Assembly: GCA_026075535.2 (NCBI GenBank)
Contig: AP026546.1
Span: 10,416,001-10,480,000 of the forward strand
Direction of reading: 5' to 3'
Length of the DNA: 64,000 nt
Origin: Tricholoma matsutake
Taxonomy: Eukaryota; Basidiomycota; Agaricomycetes; Agaricales; Tricholomataceae
A program made the translations under genes and the position numbers. The notes under the pieces are model-generated. The model made no database searches. It saw only the letters and a list, made by a program, of their open reading frames with translations, and had not been told where the DNA came from. Positions within the stretch are counted from its first letter, which is position 1; each line of letters begins with the position of its first letter. Below, piece after piece: positions 30,490-42,980 of this stretch.

Positions 30490-33400
30490 GAGCAAATGCA
30501 ACTTCTGCGCAGTGCAAAAAATCTGCGACCACTGGAAGAGCACCTGATGGTGCAAGAAGGTAAGAGAAGGAGGATTGAACCAGAAGAACCAGAAGAGCCT
30601 AGGATAGTGGAGGTCGAAGACAATACCGTCTCCCTCAGATCAGAGCCTCTGGTTTCTGACAAAGAAGTGTGGAAGGCCATCGATGAGATGCTCATCGATG
30701 AACCACTTGACATTGGTGGATATGATGACAGGTCAGTCCTTTTCCCTGCCACAAGCACTAAGATTAATATTCCAATGAATACAGCAAACTTTTCATGTGA
30801 AATCTTACTGCTATTAAATGTATCATGGAATTATTTAGATCTTAATATATGTGTTATGTGTGCAAACAGAAATTGTAAGAAAGGTGCCGACTGGATCATT
30901 GATTCAGGCACATCAAAGCACTTCACTGGGTGAAATGAAAGATTTCGCTTCCTATGAGCCTTTACCAAGAAAGGACTCTACCTTAGTTCAAACAGCCACA
31001 GGTACTACTCATATAGTAGGAAAGGGAGCAGTCTTCATTATACATCAGGCAGTATGTCACAGGAAGTCAGAGACACATGAAATGCAATTTGCCCTGTCTA
31101 CTACATACCTGAATGTAGTACCCGACTACTTTCAGTGGGCATCTTTTTACAAGACAGAAGTGATGTGCATGGTTCCTCCACACACATTTCTTTTTTTGAG
31201 AAAAAAAACCCAATAATGGATTGTGTCCCTCTTAGGAGATGCAACACGATCTATTGGGCTTGGACTCATATATTGAGCACCAAGAGGATGAAAGTCGTGA
31301 TGATGTACATCGCTGACTACTTGACTTGGCATAGGCAACTTGGACACCCATCCAAAGAGGCGCTAGGGAAAATGCCTAACAGCACCATAAAATTCCCAAG
31401 AAATTTAATTATTCCTAAAGACAAAATCATATGTCCAGGGTGTGCTGAAGGGAAAATGACATCAAATCTTTTCCTGAATCAAATTCACATGCAGAAAAAA
31501 CCTTTGAATTCATACATTCTGATCTAAAGGAACTCCCGGTACTTTTGTACCACAAACATAAATACTTTATTGTATTTCTGGATGACAAAACATCACATAT
31601 CTGGACCCAGTGCCTTAGAAAGAAGTCTGATGCCGCTGCAGCAATCAAACAATTTCAGGCAATGGCTTTGACCCAGTATGGTGCTACAATCAAGCACTGG
31701 CATGTCGATCCAGGGGGGGAGTTCAAAGATTGTAAGCTACAAAATGTGCTCAAGGATTTCGGCATCAAAATAGAGATGTCCACACCCCACATTCACCAAC
31801 AGAACAGGTGTGCAGAGTGTGCCATAAGGACAATAATGGAGAAGTTGCAAACCCTGCAATTTACTGCATGTCTACCACAACCATTGTGGAAATTTTGCAT
31901 TGAACATGCAACATACCTATACAACCAAACCCCAATAAGGCACCTGAGATGGCTGACACCTTTTGAGGACCTGAAAGAGGTCTGCCCAGATCTAAACAAT
32001 CTGAAGGTTTTCAGTTGTGGTGCATATGTCTATCTACCCAAGGAAAAATGTCCAACCACATTAGCTCCTTGATCAGAGTTAATGATGTACCTTGGATTAG
32101 AAGATGGCATTAAAGCATACCATTTCATGTGATGCAATACTGCAATATTCATTGGTGCTATGGCACTATTTGATGAAACATTGTTCCCATGCTGTCCCAG
32201 AGCTAAAACTCCTGCCAAGACAGACCTTGGTGATTTTCCACCTCCAGAGCCAGAAGATGATGACCACTCATCTGGAATAAATGGCGATGATTCTATACCA
32301 CCACAAAATTTGCCCCTTCCTCCATCATCAGAAGATGATGATGATGATGTACCAAGTGAGCAAAAGGCGCATGATGATGCGACTGACACTCCTCCTCCAC
32401 TGCCTCCAGTTACCACTGAGGACTTTCGTCCAAGACATGATGATCAACAGGAATGGCAGCAATTGCCCCATCAATCAGGCAGGCAGAGGAACATCCCAAA
32501 CTGTCCCAGCAATACCTATGGAGAAAAGCGACTCCCCTCTGACATAGAGATAGACATTGCATGTGATTGATATTGGAAGAGATCTGTGGGTCAAGATTCA
32601 GATCATAACCAAACATGACCACAATCTCAACAGCAAGAACCGGTTGCTGGACCAAGTTTGGCACCCCACAAGAGTGTGCCCAATTCCAATAATCAAGAAC
32701 ATGATCACCCAATGGGGGAACCGGACAAAGCAGGTTATATCAAAAAGATAACCAAGGAAGGAGGAGATAAGCTTATTTGCTGGCTGTTATCAAATGCAGT
32801 CACACCATCAAGCAAAATAAGCCAAGTTCCAAACCAATTTTGCGATATTGTGCGCCTACCACAGCAGCAGCAACGTGAGTGGAAAGAGGCTTGTCATGAA
32901 GAATTAGAGGCTCTTCGCAAACAACAAGTCTATGACATTGTCAATCTCCCACCTGATCAAAAAATGATCAAAAATAGATGGCTTTTCTCCATAAAATTGG
33001 ACAGAAGAAAACAAGCCAGACTCATGGCCAAAGGCTTTTCACAAGTTGAAGGCGTTGACTTTGATGAGATCTTCTCACCAGTAGTCCGCTACAAGACCGT
33101 ATGCCTCATGTTTGCACTTGCATATCTAGAAGGCATGTATATGACCAGTCTAGACATAAAAACCACATTTCTATATGGCAAACTAGATGAGGAGATCTAT
33201 ATGGATCAACCCAAGGGTTTCAGACTCGAGGGAAGAGAGCACAAAGTAATGCACCTATGCTGAGCATTGTATGGCCTTAAACAGGCCTCACTAGCATGGT
33301 GGAAAGAGCTAGAGGCATTTATGCACGCCAGCTCCAATGCCAGCATTTTCATACACAAGGATCCTAAGACAGGCAGCATTGTTATTCCACTAGTCTATGT

Positions 33401-34302
33401 TGATGATGGCTTGTTCATGGGAAAGAACAAGAAACTTGTGGATGAAAAGAAAGATGCTTGTCTAAAGCATTGGGAGTGCCATAGTACTGAAAAAGTCACA
33501 GAATTCTTAGGCATGCATGTCACCCAGACTGCAAATAAAGTCAAACTCGATCAAACCAAATATCTCGTGAAAGTGCTTGAGAGGTTAGAGATGACAAATG
33601 CCAAAGTTGCCCTCACTCCTCTCCCAATTGGTTACAAACCATTGGAAAACACAGAGATGCCAAACACAGCTCTCAAATCAAAATATCAGTCTGTGATCAG
33701 ATCTTTATTGTATCTGATGCTCGGAACATGCCCTGATATTGCTTACATGGTAATCAAGATGTCACAATTCTCGGCTAATCCCAGCCAAGAACATCTAGAC
33801 AAAGCAATGTACATCATGCGCTATCTGGTGGGAACCCAGAAATATAATACATTGGGCAGCTGATATAGTCAAGTGCCGATCTACAATGGGTTACTTTGCT
33901 ACTCTAGCGAGTGGCATTGTGTGCTGGCAGTCCCATTTACAAAAAACTGTAGCACTTTCATCCACAGAAGCTGAATATATGGCTCTCTCCAACACTTGTC
34001 AGCAGATAGCATGGATAGAGTCCTTATTTGAGGAGCTTGGATATATACTGAAGCACATACCAATCTGCACTGATAATCAGGGATCCATCTTTATTGGATC
34101 AAATCCAGTTCAAGAAAGAAGGACTAAACACATAGACATTTGCTACCACTATACACATGAATGCATAGAAAATGACAAAGTCACAGTCGTTTTCATTCCT
34201 GGAAGTGATAATCCGGCTGACATGTTCACAAAGAACCTTGGTGCCTTCCTATTCAGGAAATTTAGAGACTCTCTCAGAATTACTTTTGGGTTTCAAACTT
34301 AG
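30490..34302 (+). pseudogene. pol: Copia D pol: protease, integrase, RT, RNase H
   Basis: In order: an acidic linker, protease (WIIDSGTSKHFTG, near 30890), GAG-pre-integrase (WHRQLGHPSKEALGKM and CPGCAEGKM, 31330-31450), integrase core (HSDLKEL is implied across a frame change, then DPGGEFKD and RCAECA, where relatives have DNGGEF and AER), RT (LDIKTTFLYGKL, LYGLKQASLAWW, LVYVDDGLFM near 33400) and RNase H (LSSTEAEYMALSNTCQQ, TKHIDICYHY, DMFTKNLG). In-frame TGAs after TLAP, YHFM and MHLC fall at expected Arg positions. Frame changes occur near 30935 and 31525. The YVDD box is intact. It is inactive as a whole. Confidence 0.92.
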
Positions 34303-34321
34303 CTGCTTAGAGCACTGCACA

Positions 34322-34334
34322 GTTTGAGGGGGGG
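34322..34334 (+). other. Polypurine tract of Copia D
   Basis: GTTTGAGGGGGGG immediately precedes the 3' LTR start TGTTGAAAT, as expected for the plus-strand primer. Confidence 0.75.
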
Positions 34335-34608
34335 TGTTGAAATTAAACCCCAAGATACATGCTGCATGCATGAGGCAATACATGCAGCATACACATGTTA
34401 CTGTGCTTACTGTGCATACATGTGGTAAACACATTCCCAAGTCATGTGACATCCTTATAATTATGTATATAAGGAGAACCTGTACCATAGTAGGAATACA
34501 GTGTTCTTACCTCTGATAACCCTAGCTGTAAGTCTAACTAAACCCCAGGTAGGTTGTAAGGAACATGTAGTCTCTTCCCCTGTGCAGTGTATATAGTCTG
34601 CTCCAACA
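34335..34608 (+). repeat. 3' LTR of Copia D
   Basis: A complete 274-bp LTR, TGTTGAAAT...TCTGCTCCAACA, with a palindromic stretch near its start (CATGCTGCATGCATG) and a TATATAAGG segment. It is the reference for the broken 5' LTR. Confidence 0.92.
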
Positions 34609-34815
34609 TGCAGTGATTTGTTCAGTGGAATTTTTTGATGACAACAGGGGCAACCATGGACTGGACCGGTTGCTTACATGCTCAACATCAAGGCAACTGA
34701 GGACCAGACTGGTGTAAACCGGTCCTACTTGGTTGCCTCATGGTTGCCAAACCAGTTTAAAACCAGTCCATACTTAGACTGATCCTGACCAGTTCACAAC
34801 CGGTCAGGACCAACT
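34609..34815. repeat. Sliver of Ty3 E integrase, then CCGGT-word repeat
   Basis: The first about 30 nt, read on the minus strand, can encode PLNKSL, which runs on into HKIITHL at 25367. They are the other side of the Copia D insertion site. From about 34645 the block is filled with words such as GGACTGGACCGG, GTGTAAACCGGTCC and AACCGGTCAGGACC, and ends TGTACACTAATA. Confidence 0.65.
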
Positions 34816-35024
34816 ATTTGTACACTAATATACATGTCTCGAAGTAATATATTTTGAAAACTAGTAGTAGTAATATAAGTAAACACTACAGATAAAACCA
34901 TAAATGAATGGCTAGACCATGTGGCTAGTGCTTTGGGGGTGTATCTATATCATATATGTAGTGTCTAATCCAAGAGAGTTTATGGAGTGCCATCCAGAGT
35001 CCATCCTCCTCCAGTAATGGGTAG

Positions 35025-35115
35025 GGATCTGCACGAGTAACCTGTGGGTATTTTGCGCTGTACCTGTACCCATACCTGTTGCGGGTTTTACCCGTGAACC
35101 CGCGGGTCTTAGCTA
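35025..35115. repeat. ACCCGT/ACCCAT-word repeat
   Basis: A short block built from degenerate copies of ACCCGT and ACGGGT (TACCCATACCTG, GGGTTTTACCCG, CCCGCGGGTC). It interrupts the RNase H end of Ty3 E. Similar blocks lie at about 37889-38010 and 44871-45000. Confidence 0.65.
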
Positions 35116-36420
35116 CAAAAAGCCATTGCACATGCTGCCAACATGGCATCAGGAGGTGAATCAGGCATTCTAGACAAGGCATCAGCAGCTGTATTGTCTT
35201 CTCCTTGAATATAGGTGATGTCATAATCAAAGTCAGAAAGATACATCAACCATCACATTTCTCTCCTAGACATCTCTTTTTGTGATTGGAAATATTCAAG
35301 AGTTCTGTGATCAGTGTAGACTTCAAAGTGGGTGTTAAGAAAGTAAGATCTCCATTTCTTCAGAGATTTGACTATAGCAAGAAGTTCCTTCTCATGAACT
35401 GGATAATTCTTCTCAGCATCATTTAGTTGGTAAGAGTTGTATGCAACTGGGCAGGCTGTTTCCCAAGTTTTTCCAAAACTCAGGACAGCGCCAGTTTGAC
35501 AGTCACTTGCATCAGTGGTAACATAGATGTTGGAGGTAGGGTCATCATAGTCAATGACAGTGAGGCAATCTACACCAAGCACTAATTGCTTGATATGTTC
35601 AAATGCAGATTGATGTTCATTCATCCATTCTGGGAAGATTTTATCACATTCCTTGGTAGTGAGTGGGGTGAGGATACTGGTATATTCTGCCAATGTGGGA
35701 AGGAAAATGGCAATGTATTGGGTCAATCCTAAGAACCCACAGACATTGGTGGCAGTTGTTGGTTGAGGCCAGTTTGTGATGCAGTCAGTCTTCTTGAGGT
35801 CAGGTAAAATACCTGTCCCAGAGACAATATGCCACAGAAAGGACAATTCAGTGGCGAATAGAATTGATTTGTCTGGATTGCAATAGATATTTGCATTTCT
35901 TAATGCTTCCAGAATGAGGGTACAGTTGTGTTCATGTTCCTCAAGTGTTTGTGACCAAATGATAATGTCGTTGAGGTACACATGGCAGATCCTGCCTATG
36001 TGTTCTCTAAGAGCATCTGTTATTCGGAATTCATGAGTGGCTGGGGCATTGCAGCCACCTTGGGGCATAACATGCCATTTGTATAGTCCCCAGGGAGTTC
36101 ATACCGCAGGGAGGTGAACATCATCTGGGTGTACACAAGTCTGGAAAAATGAGTTTGTCATGTCCATTTTGCCAAACTTTCCCACAGTTGGCAAATATGT
36201 CATCAATGCAGGGTAAGGGGAAATTGTCTCAGATAGTATTGCTGTTGAGAGCACAATAGTTGTTTACCCAATGGGGAGGTATGGTCAGGTCTGGTACTCC
36301 CCTGTGATACTTTGGAACACAGAAGACAGGGGAAGCATACAGCCAGAGGCAAGATGTTCATCTAAAAGTTTCTTCCAAGAAACCTGATATTTCTTGGGTG
36401 CAGCATATCCTCTACCATTG
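35116..36420 (-). pseudogene. pol: Ty3 E RT and RNase H
   Basis: On the minus strand RT begins around 36400 (VSWKKLLDEH), passes KFGKMDMTNSFFQT and MPQGGCNAPAT, and reaches a catalytic box reading VYLNDIIIW, in which the first Asp of the expected DD pair is Asn (CTC AAC GAC). RNase H follows (VTTDASDCQTGAVLS, YPVHEKELLAIVKSLKKW, VYTDHRTLEYF) and ends in DNTAADALSRMPD just before the ACCCGT block. Most of integrase is missing after this point. A TGA after MSRREM (35251-35253) and several in the RT N-terminus interrupt it. Confidence 0.88.
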
Positions 36421-37888
36421 GTTACTTGGGTAGGATCCTTCAATTGTATACAGTGAGAAATATGTTCTGGAAGGTTATCAATGTTGTTAGGAAGTCAGAG
36501 AGGGAAGTGATCAATGAACCTGAGCTTCATCTGGGCATCCTTTGCCTTGAGTACTTCCTGAAAAGCAATGGACTCAATATGATCTCTTACTGTAGCCATA
36601 ATGGGGGCAGGGAGAAGATATCCAGCAAGAGTAAGTTTCTCAGCACTCTCAAGTGTTATTGGTTTGGGAATTTAGGTTTTCTTTGGTAAAAAGGATTGGA
36701 GGGGGATTCACAAGATCATACCCAGAATGCTTATCTATAGCAGTTCTTGCATGGGTGTCAATCACAATGTGTTCAAAAGAAAGAAATGGCATTTCTAGTA
36801 TAAGTGGTATTGGCATTGTCCTTGTCCCAATTGTACCTCAAGCTTCACATATTCCTTGCACCTTAGAGGAGATTCTGAAAGAGATGATAGATTGTCTTCA
36901 GCTGGAGGGAGTCAGTATTGATGTAGTCCCAGGCTGTTGACAAGTTCAGAACTAATCACTGTAATGTCAATTGTCACTCTTGGTTGCATGGGTTTCCTGA
37001 AAGGGATTGTAGGATTCACAAGATCATACCCAGAACACTTATCTATAGCAGTTGTTGCATGGATGTCAATCACTATGTGTTCTGAAGAAAGGAATGGCAT
37101 TCCTAATATAAGCAGTATTGGCAATCCTACATTCACTTTATCTTGCATAGTCCTAGATATCCATTGTACCTGTCCTGATTGCACCTCAAGCTTCACATAT
37201 TCCTTGCACCCTAATGGAGATTCTGATAGAGATGATAGGTTGTCTTCAGCTGGAGGGAGTCAGTATCGATGGAGTCCCAGGCTGTTGACAAGTTCAGAAC
37301 TAATCACTGTAGATGTGGAGCCAATATCAATAAGGGCTTGTATAGGAATAGGGAATTTTGGAAATATGAGGTCCAGTGGCAGTCAATTGGACATATACAT
37401 GAGGGACAGTAAAGGGTATCTTGGGAGAATCAGTTTCCTCATCCTGAATTTCACCCTCAATGTATGCGGTGGTGATCTTGGGGGCAGCAGCAGAAGCCAT
37501 TTCCAGGGTGAGGGTGCAGTATGAATCAACATCAGGCCAGGTATTGTTGGTTTTCATGGGACATTGATCTGCTCAGTGTCCCACATAACAGGTTCAACAA
37601 TGTGTACAGCCGGAGTGTTCATTCAAGAGTTTCCTCTCATTGATGGTGAGTGCAGGGAGGAATTTGTGGTTGACAATAGAGCTAACTCCAGAAGCTGAAC
37701 CTCATTGTTGAGGATATGTAATCTGGGAGAGAGGGTCCTTCTCTCCACGATGTGTGGCACGTGCAGTGTTATTTGCATCAATGAGTTTCTGAGTGCGGGC
37801 ATCCTCAGTGTGCATCCAATTGTCTCTCTCCTGCACTTTGATAGACCAAGCTGCAAGGTTCATGGATAAGACAGGTTCATTGCTGATA
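36421..37888 (-). pseudogene. Ty3 E gag C-terminus, zinc knuckle and protease region
   Basis: Read on the minus strand: a capsid tail (WSIKVQERDNWMHTEDARTQKL is split here by line length only; key words VQERDNW and RTQKLIDANN), a Cys knuckle region (CTHC...CYVGH...DQCP) with two TGA codons at positions where I expect Arg, a linker starting TNNTWPDVDSYC, and a protease region that has been duplicated in tandem (36706-37311). The N-terminal half of this gag is 9.7 kb away at 47567-48240, ending THVISGD. The separation is explained by later insertions. Confidence 0.8.
36706..37311 (-). repeat. Tandem duplication in the protease region of Ty3 E
   Basis: Copy one (36706-36963) and copy two (37014-37311) both begin ATTCACAAGATCATACCCAG and end AGAACTAATCACTGTA. 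Copy two has about 40 nt more in the middle (around CATTCACTTTATCTTGCATAG). The duplication follows the coding strand but cannot leave a normal protease. Confidence 0.88.
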
Positions 37889-38299
37889 GGTAACACAGGT
37901 CACACCATGGGTAAGATTTTCCCACACTGCACCCATACCTGTCAAAACCACACCCATTTGAACACTGCAACTGCAGTGCCAGTTTTTTGCCATGGTTATT
38001 TTGAGAACACCATGGTAACTACCTGCCATTTTTCAAGTTCTATAGTGTGTAATTGGCAGTTTAAGTATAGAGTAATACAATACAAGTGTTATACAAAGTT
38101 TTGCACACCAATGTGAAGGGGGATTTGGTTTATTGCCTTCTTGGGACTACTTGGTTCAACCTGGTCTCTGGTGCATAGCTCTTCCTCCATCACTCCCCAC
38201 CTCTACATGCATCCATTCACATACTGCTTTGGTTTCAGGGGGTGTGCAAGCCCAGTAGATGGTGCCCTGACTCACACTGCTCACAACAAAATACAGTAA
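37889..38299. repeat. ACCCAT-word block and unassigned spacer
   Basis: About 37889-38010 contains CACCCATACCTGTC, CACACCCATTTGAACACTG and CCATGGTTATT...CCATGGTAAC words. The remainder to 38299 shows no gene. It is the left end of the material that splits gag of Ty3 E. Confidence 0.5.
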
Positions 38300-38649
38300 A
38301 TGAGCTTTTTGGGTAAACTAGGAGGAAGGTGTGCATACCAAAAAAGAACAGTTAAGTCATTCACCTAATGCTTAGGGGAGGGCATATATATACTATATAT
38401 AATGTAAAATACAAATTTTCAAAAGGATCCATTGGGGCATTGTGGAAATATAGTGGGACAAGCTTTTTAGGTAAACTAGGAGGAAGGGGTGCATACCAAA
38501 AAAGAACGGTTAAGTAGTTCACCTAATGCTTAAGGGATGGTGTGTATATACTATATATAATGTAAAATACAAGTTTGTGAAAGGATCTGTTCAGGCATTG
38601 TGGAAATATGGTGGGATGGGTTTCTTAGGTAAACTAGGAGGAAGGGGTG
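38300..38649 (+). repeat. Tandem repeat, about 158 bp x 2.2
   Basis: Units begin GCTTTTTGGGTAAACTAGGA (about 38302), GCTTTTTAGGTAAACTAGGA (about 38461) and GTTTCTTAGGTAAACTAGGA (about 38619). Each contains TATACTATATATAATG. The third unit is cut at GGAAGGGGTG by the insertion of Ty3 G. Confidence 0.88.
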
Positions 38650-39049
38650 TGTTAGGGCGACACCCACTATCTGCTAGCTAAGACCGTGCAGGTTCTCTCT
38701 ACAAGAAGGGGGCGGGATCCGCGTGCGTGATGGGGAATTGATGGTTTTGATGTGAGGGGTTATTAATAGGTAAGTTTGTTGAGATAGGCCTTTCACACCG
38801 AAAACATAGGTGGAATACCTAAGAGAACACAACTGGGGTCCCCTAGGCATATATTTATGGTTTATATACTATGTTACATATATTGTACATTGTTGTTACT
38901 GACACACTCATACATGCACATACATTTTGATGCGTGCAAAATAAAATTCTCATGCTATCAAAATGTAGCGTCATTTGGCATCATGTAGCGTAATTCGACA
39001 TAATAAAATAAAATGAAAGTTTATTAGGTAATGGGGTGGTTTCCTAACA
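38650..39049 (-). repeat. 3' LTR of Ty3 G
   Basis: Plus-strand TGTTAGGGCGACACCC...TTTCCTAACA, 400 bp, nearly identical to 44466-44865. On its right a run CACCCCCCTGTT (polypurine on the coding strand) adjoins it, so it is the 3' LTR of a minus-strand element. Confidence 0.93.
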
Positions 39050-39060
39050 TCACCCCCCTG

Positions 39061-42000
39061 TTATGCCTCGACTTCCAGGTGAGAAAATATTATATTTGTC
39101 CCCTCTGTGAAATTTTGGTAAGGCCGGAATTTCATCCCCTCATACACCATTCTTGCAATGCAATGTGGAGCATTCAGATTACGTTTAAAGAATTGGGCAA
39201 TCGCATTACGTGCTCGCTTACAATTCTCTTTGGGTTCCCACAAATTATTTTTGTCGGTATAGTTTTTCCACTTTATTAAGAACTCCAATTTGTTCCGTCG
39301 AAGATGTGAGTCTAGAATTTCTTCAACTATGTATTCTGGAGCACCTTCTACTATTATCGGAGGTTGCAGAGTAGTTTGTTGCCAGGAATAGTGGGTGGAC
39401 GGTAAGGGCGTAGGTGGGATATGTTAATCTCGGGATCAATCTTAAATGATCGGGGTAATTTTAGCACTACCACATTAGGCAAGATCACTTTAGAGATCGC
39501 ATATGGGCCAACTTGTTTCTCCGTAAGTTTCTTTGAAGGTCATGGAATATTCAGGTCCTTGGTACTTAGCCATACCAAGTCACCAACTTTGTACTCTGGA
39601 GCGCATGCTCGAGTATGATCCACGTGTCGCATCATGTCATCAACTGCTTTCTTCAATGCTGCCTCTGCTTCCTCTTGTACCTTTTGCACCTTAGATACAA
39701 AATCTTCTACCGACTGTACTTTGACTTCCCTTCTGGGTTCTACTCCCATGCGAGGATGATATCCATAATTCGCAAAAAAGGGTGTCATACGAGTAGCCGA
39801 ATGGAATGTGTTATTGTGGGAAAATTCGGCAATTGCCAACCATTCAGGCCAGTCGGTTTGTCGGTAGTTGACAAACATACGTAGGTACTGCTCCAACTCC
39901 TGATTCATTCTCTCTGTCTGCCCATCAGTCTGCGGGTGATATGCCATAGATAATTTAGTTTGAATTCCCAATATGTTGTTTAGTTCTCGCATAAACGCGG
40001 AAGCAAATTGTGGTCCGCGATCGGAGATAACGGTATTGGGAAACCCATGTAACTGCCATACCTGATTTAGATAGAGGTGCACCAAGCCCAATGATGAGGT
40101 TTCTGTAGTAGTAGGAATAATATGGACCTCCTTTGTAAAGTGGTCGCATACTATGAATATTGCATCATACCCTTGAGCCTCGGGTAATCCGGTAATAAAA
40201 TCCACAGATATATCTCGCCACAGCGCTTTAGGTATAGGGTTTGGCATTAATTTTCCTGCAGGTTTCTCTGGAAATTTCTTCCCCCTCATGCACCTATCAC
40301 ATCCATCCACATACCCCAACACATACTTTGAAATTCCGGGCCACCAATAATTTCTCATTACTAATTCCAATGTCTTCCATCTTCCTGGGTGTCTGGCAAT
40401 CGGCGTATTGTGATGTAACCAGACAATCTCCCTTCACAAATCCTGATCCTTTGGTACATACACTTTTCCTCAAAACAACACCAACCCTTGTTCCTCAGCC
40501 CATTTGTCTCCTTTGATATTACCTTTCTTCTCTCCCTTCAGAGCTTTCATGGCTTCCACTACTTCATTGTCCATTTCCGAACATTGGCTAATTTTAGACA
40601 ACATTTCTGTTTCCGAGCTATCTATTAATAGATGCCCTTGACGCATAGCACAAATGCGAAAGTATTCAGGTTTGAGTAAGGTAACATTTTTATTGTCCTC
40701 CTCCACCCCCCTTTTATGATCAATACGTCTGGATAATGCATCTGCTTTCCTCATTAGGCTTCCTGCTTTATGGACCAAGTGAAAGTTGAAACACAATAGG
40801 AATAGTGCCCAACGCGCTTGCCGGCGATTAAGCCTTTTAGCAGACATGAAGTATTGCAGATTTTGATGATCCATCCAGATCTCAATCTGATGCATACATC
40901 CCTCCAAATAATGCCTCCACGCCTCCAATGCTCGTATTATCCCCAACATCTCTTTGTCATGCACATCATAATTCCTCTCCACATCATTCAACCCTTTTGA
41001 CAAGTATGCACAAGGATGCCATTTGTCATCTTCGCACAGCATTGATAATACTGCTCCAGTAGCAAAATCAGATGCATCAGATTCCACTCACAAAGGGCGT
41101 GTGAAATCTACTGGGGCTAATATTGGTCCCTCCACAAACTTTCTCTTCGACTCCTCAAACACTGTCTGCTGCTGCTCTCCCCACCTCCATACTACTCCCT
41201 TTCGCATAAGGTTATGTAAGGGTGTGGCAATTTTAGAAAAATTGTGCACAAAGCGACGATAATAATTTGTGAGTCCCAAGAAGGCTTGAACCTCCTTGAC
41301 ATGGGTGGGTGCAGGCCAATCTGTTATCGCCTGTACCTTGATCGGATCCATTTTGATTCCATCAGGGCCGATCAATAATCCTAGGAACTCGATCTCGCTT
41401 GCCCCAAACACACACTTCTCTGGTTTCAAAAATAGATTGTTCTCCGCCAACCTCTGTAACACCTCCTGCACTATCGCCTCATGATTCTCTTCATCCTCTG
41501 TGAATATCAGAATGTTGTCAATAAATATTATTACCACACCTTTGTCTATTACGTCCTTGAAAATGTCATTCATCATATTTTGAAAGGTCAGGGGACTATT
41601 AGTCATCCCAAAAAACATGACAAGTACCTCAAAGGATCCTCGACGCATGGCAAATGCAGCCTTCCACTCATCTCCTTTCTTTATTCGTACATTGTTGTAT
41701 CCCCATCGTAAATCCAATTTTGTAAAGACCTTGGCTTTTCCCACCTTATCAATCATTTCTGAGATCAATGGTAGGGGGTATGCATTCTTCACTGTCCACT
41801 CATTCAGATACCTATAATCGGTACACATCCTCTTCCTTTGGTCTTTTTTGGGCACAAAGAATATTGGTGATGTCTGCAGTGATTTCGAAGGTCGTATGTA
41901 TCCTTTGCGCAATTGCTCCTTCAGGAATGCATCCACTTCTTCTTGTTCCATCGGAGATAATGGATATACCTTCGACTTCTTCGGCACAAACCCTGGCTTC

Positions 42001-42980
42001 ATCTCAATTGCATGATCCCATGGCTTCCACACTGGCATTTGCTCAGACTCCTTGTTTTGGAACACTGACAAATGTTCATGATACACTTTTGGCACCCATT
42101 CCTCCACTGGCTTCTCCACCTTCACGATATTCTTGTCCCACAACTGTCCTCCATGAACTGCTCTAAAGGTTTGCTTCTGCTCTTCTTTCTTGATCATGAT
42201 CAGAACTTCCCCATTTGGCATTTCCTCATCCTCCACTTCCTCCATTGTAACAGAATACTTTCTCGGATGTTCTTTCTCTTTCTTTTTCCTTTTTTCTTTC
42301 TTCATCTTCCTCTCATACACATTACATTCCTTAGGACAATGAGTCATTTGTACTTTCCCAGTTTTCCAATCAATTTCGGGATTATGCTTCCATAACCACA
42401 GACATCCTATTATTAGATTGGTTTTCCCAAGATCGCACACTTTGAATACGGCTCGCTCCTGATGCTCCTGATACTTTAGTACCATAGTCACCTCCTCCTT
42501 GATAGTTCCTCCATGATTGACTGTTCCATCAATATTGTACATCATTATAGGTTGCACCAGCTTGCGTGTGTTAATACTGTTTCCGGTAATTAAGGATCGA
42601 TTAATAAATAATCCTGTAGCACCACTGTCAAGCAACGCTTCCACATCCATAGCTGCATGTGTGTCCACTGTCTTCAGTCCCACAGTCAAGGTGATTTCGG
42701 GTTCTATTTGCACAGAGTGAATGAAGAATTTAGGGGTTTTCGGAAATGACATGTGACAATTTTCTTTGTCACGTGATTTGCAACAGTTGTACTCCTCCTT
42801 GATTTCCTTTTCTGATTTACTCTGGGTTTCCTTGGATACTAATACATTGTAACGATTCTGGGTCACCAATGGGGAAACCTTCACTGGGACTCTTCCACAA
42901 ACTTCTCCTGCCTGCCTTCCTCCTGCTTCACTTCCTTGATTGTAGCTCCCCTGATCTTTCTCTTCTGCTTGCAATTCTTA
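39061..42980 (-). pseudogene. pol: Ty3 G pol: protease-RT-RNase H-integrase-chromodomain
   Basis: The frame opens about 100 nt before the gag stop and is shifted -1 to gag. Protease: LLDSGATGLFIN. RT: FTKLDLRWGYNNVRI, MTNSPLTFQNMM and a catalytic box FIDNILIF in which the second Asp is Asn. RNase H: VESDASDFATGAVLS, IWMDHQNLQYF. Integrase: HPGRWKTLELV with CDRCM for zinc, then ISVDFITGLP, VISDRGPQFA and GQTERMNQELEQYL for DDE. Chromodomain near 39090-39300 (LIKWKNYTDKNNLWEPK). Stop TAA at 39063-39061, next to the polypurine tract. In-frame TGAs near 41087, 40470, 40438 and 39540 all sit at likely Arg codons. Otherwise it is full length. Confidence 0.95.

Larger units (their letters stand above)
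27155..34608 (+). mobile_element. Ty1/Copia element D with a 2-kb insertion
   Basis: A plus-strand Copia element with gag, protease, integrase, RT and RNase H in the Copia order (integrase before RT). Its 3' LTR is complete (34335-34608); its 5' LTR is split between 27155-27349 and the inverted fragment at 25281-25366. Gag is interrupted by an inverted-repeat element at about 27741-29776. It sits inside the integrase of Ty3 E: E sequence resumes at 34609 (reverse strand) and at 25367. Flanking CTGCA and CTGTG, read on E's coding strand, could be a decayed 5-bp duplication. Confidence 0.88.
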
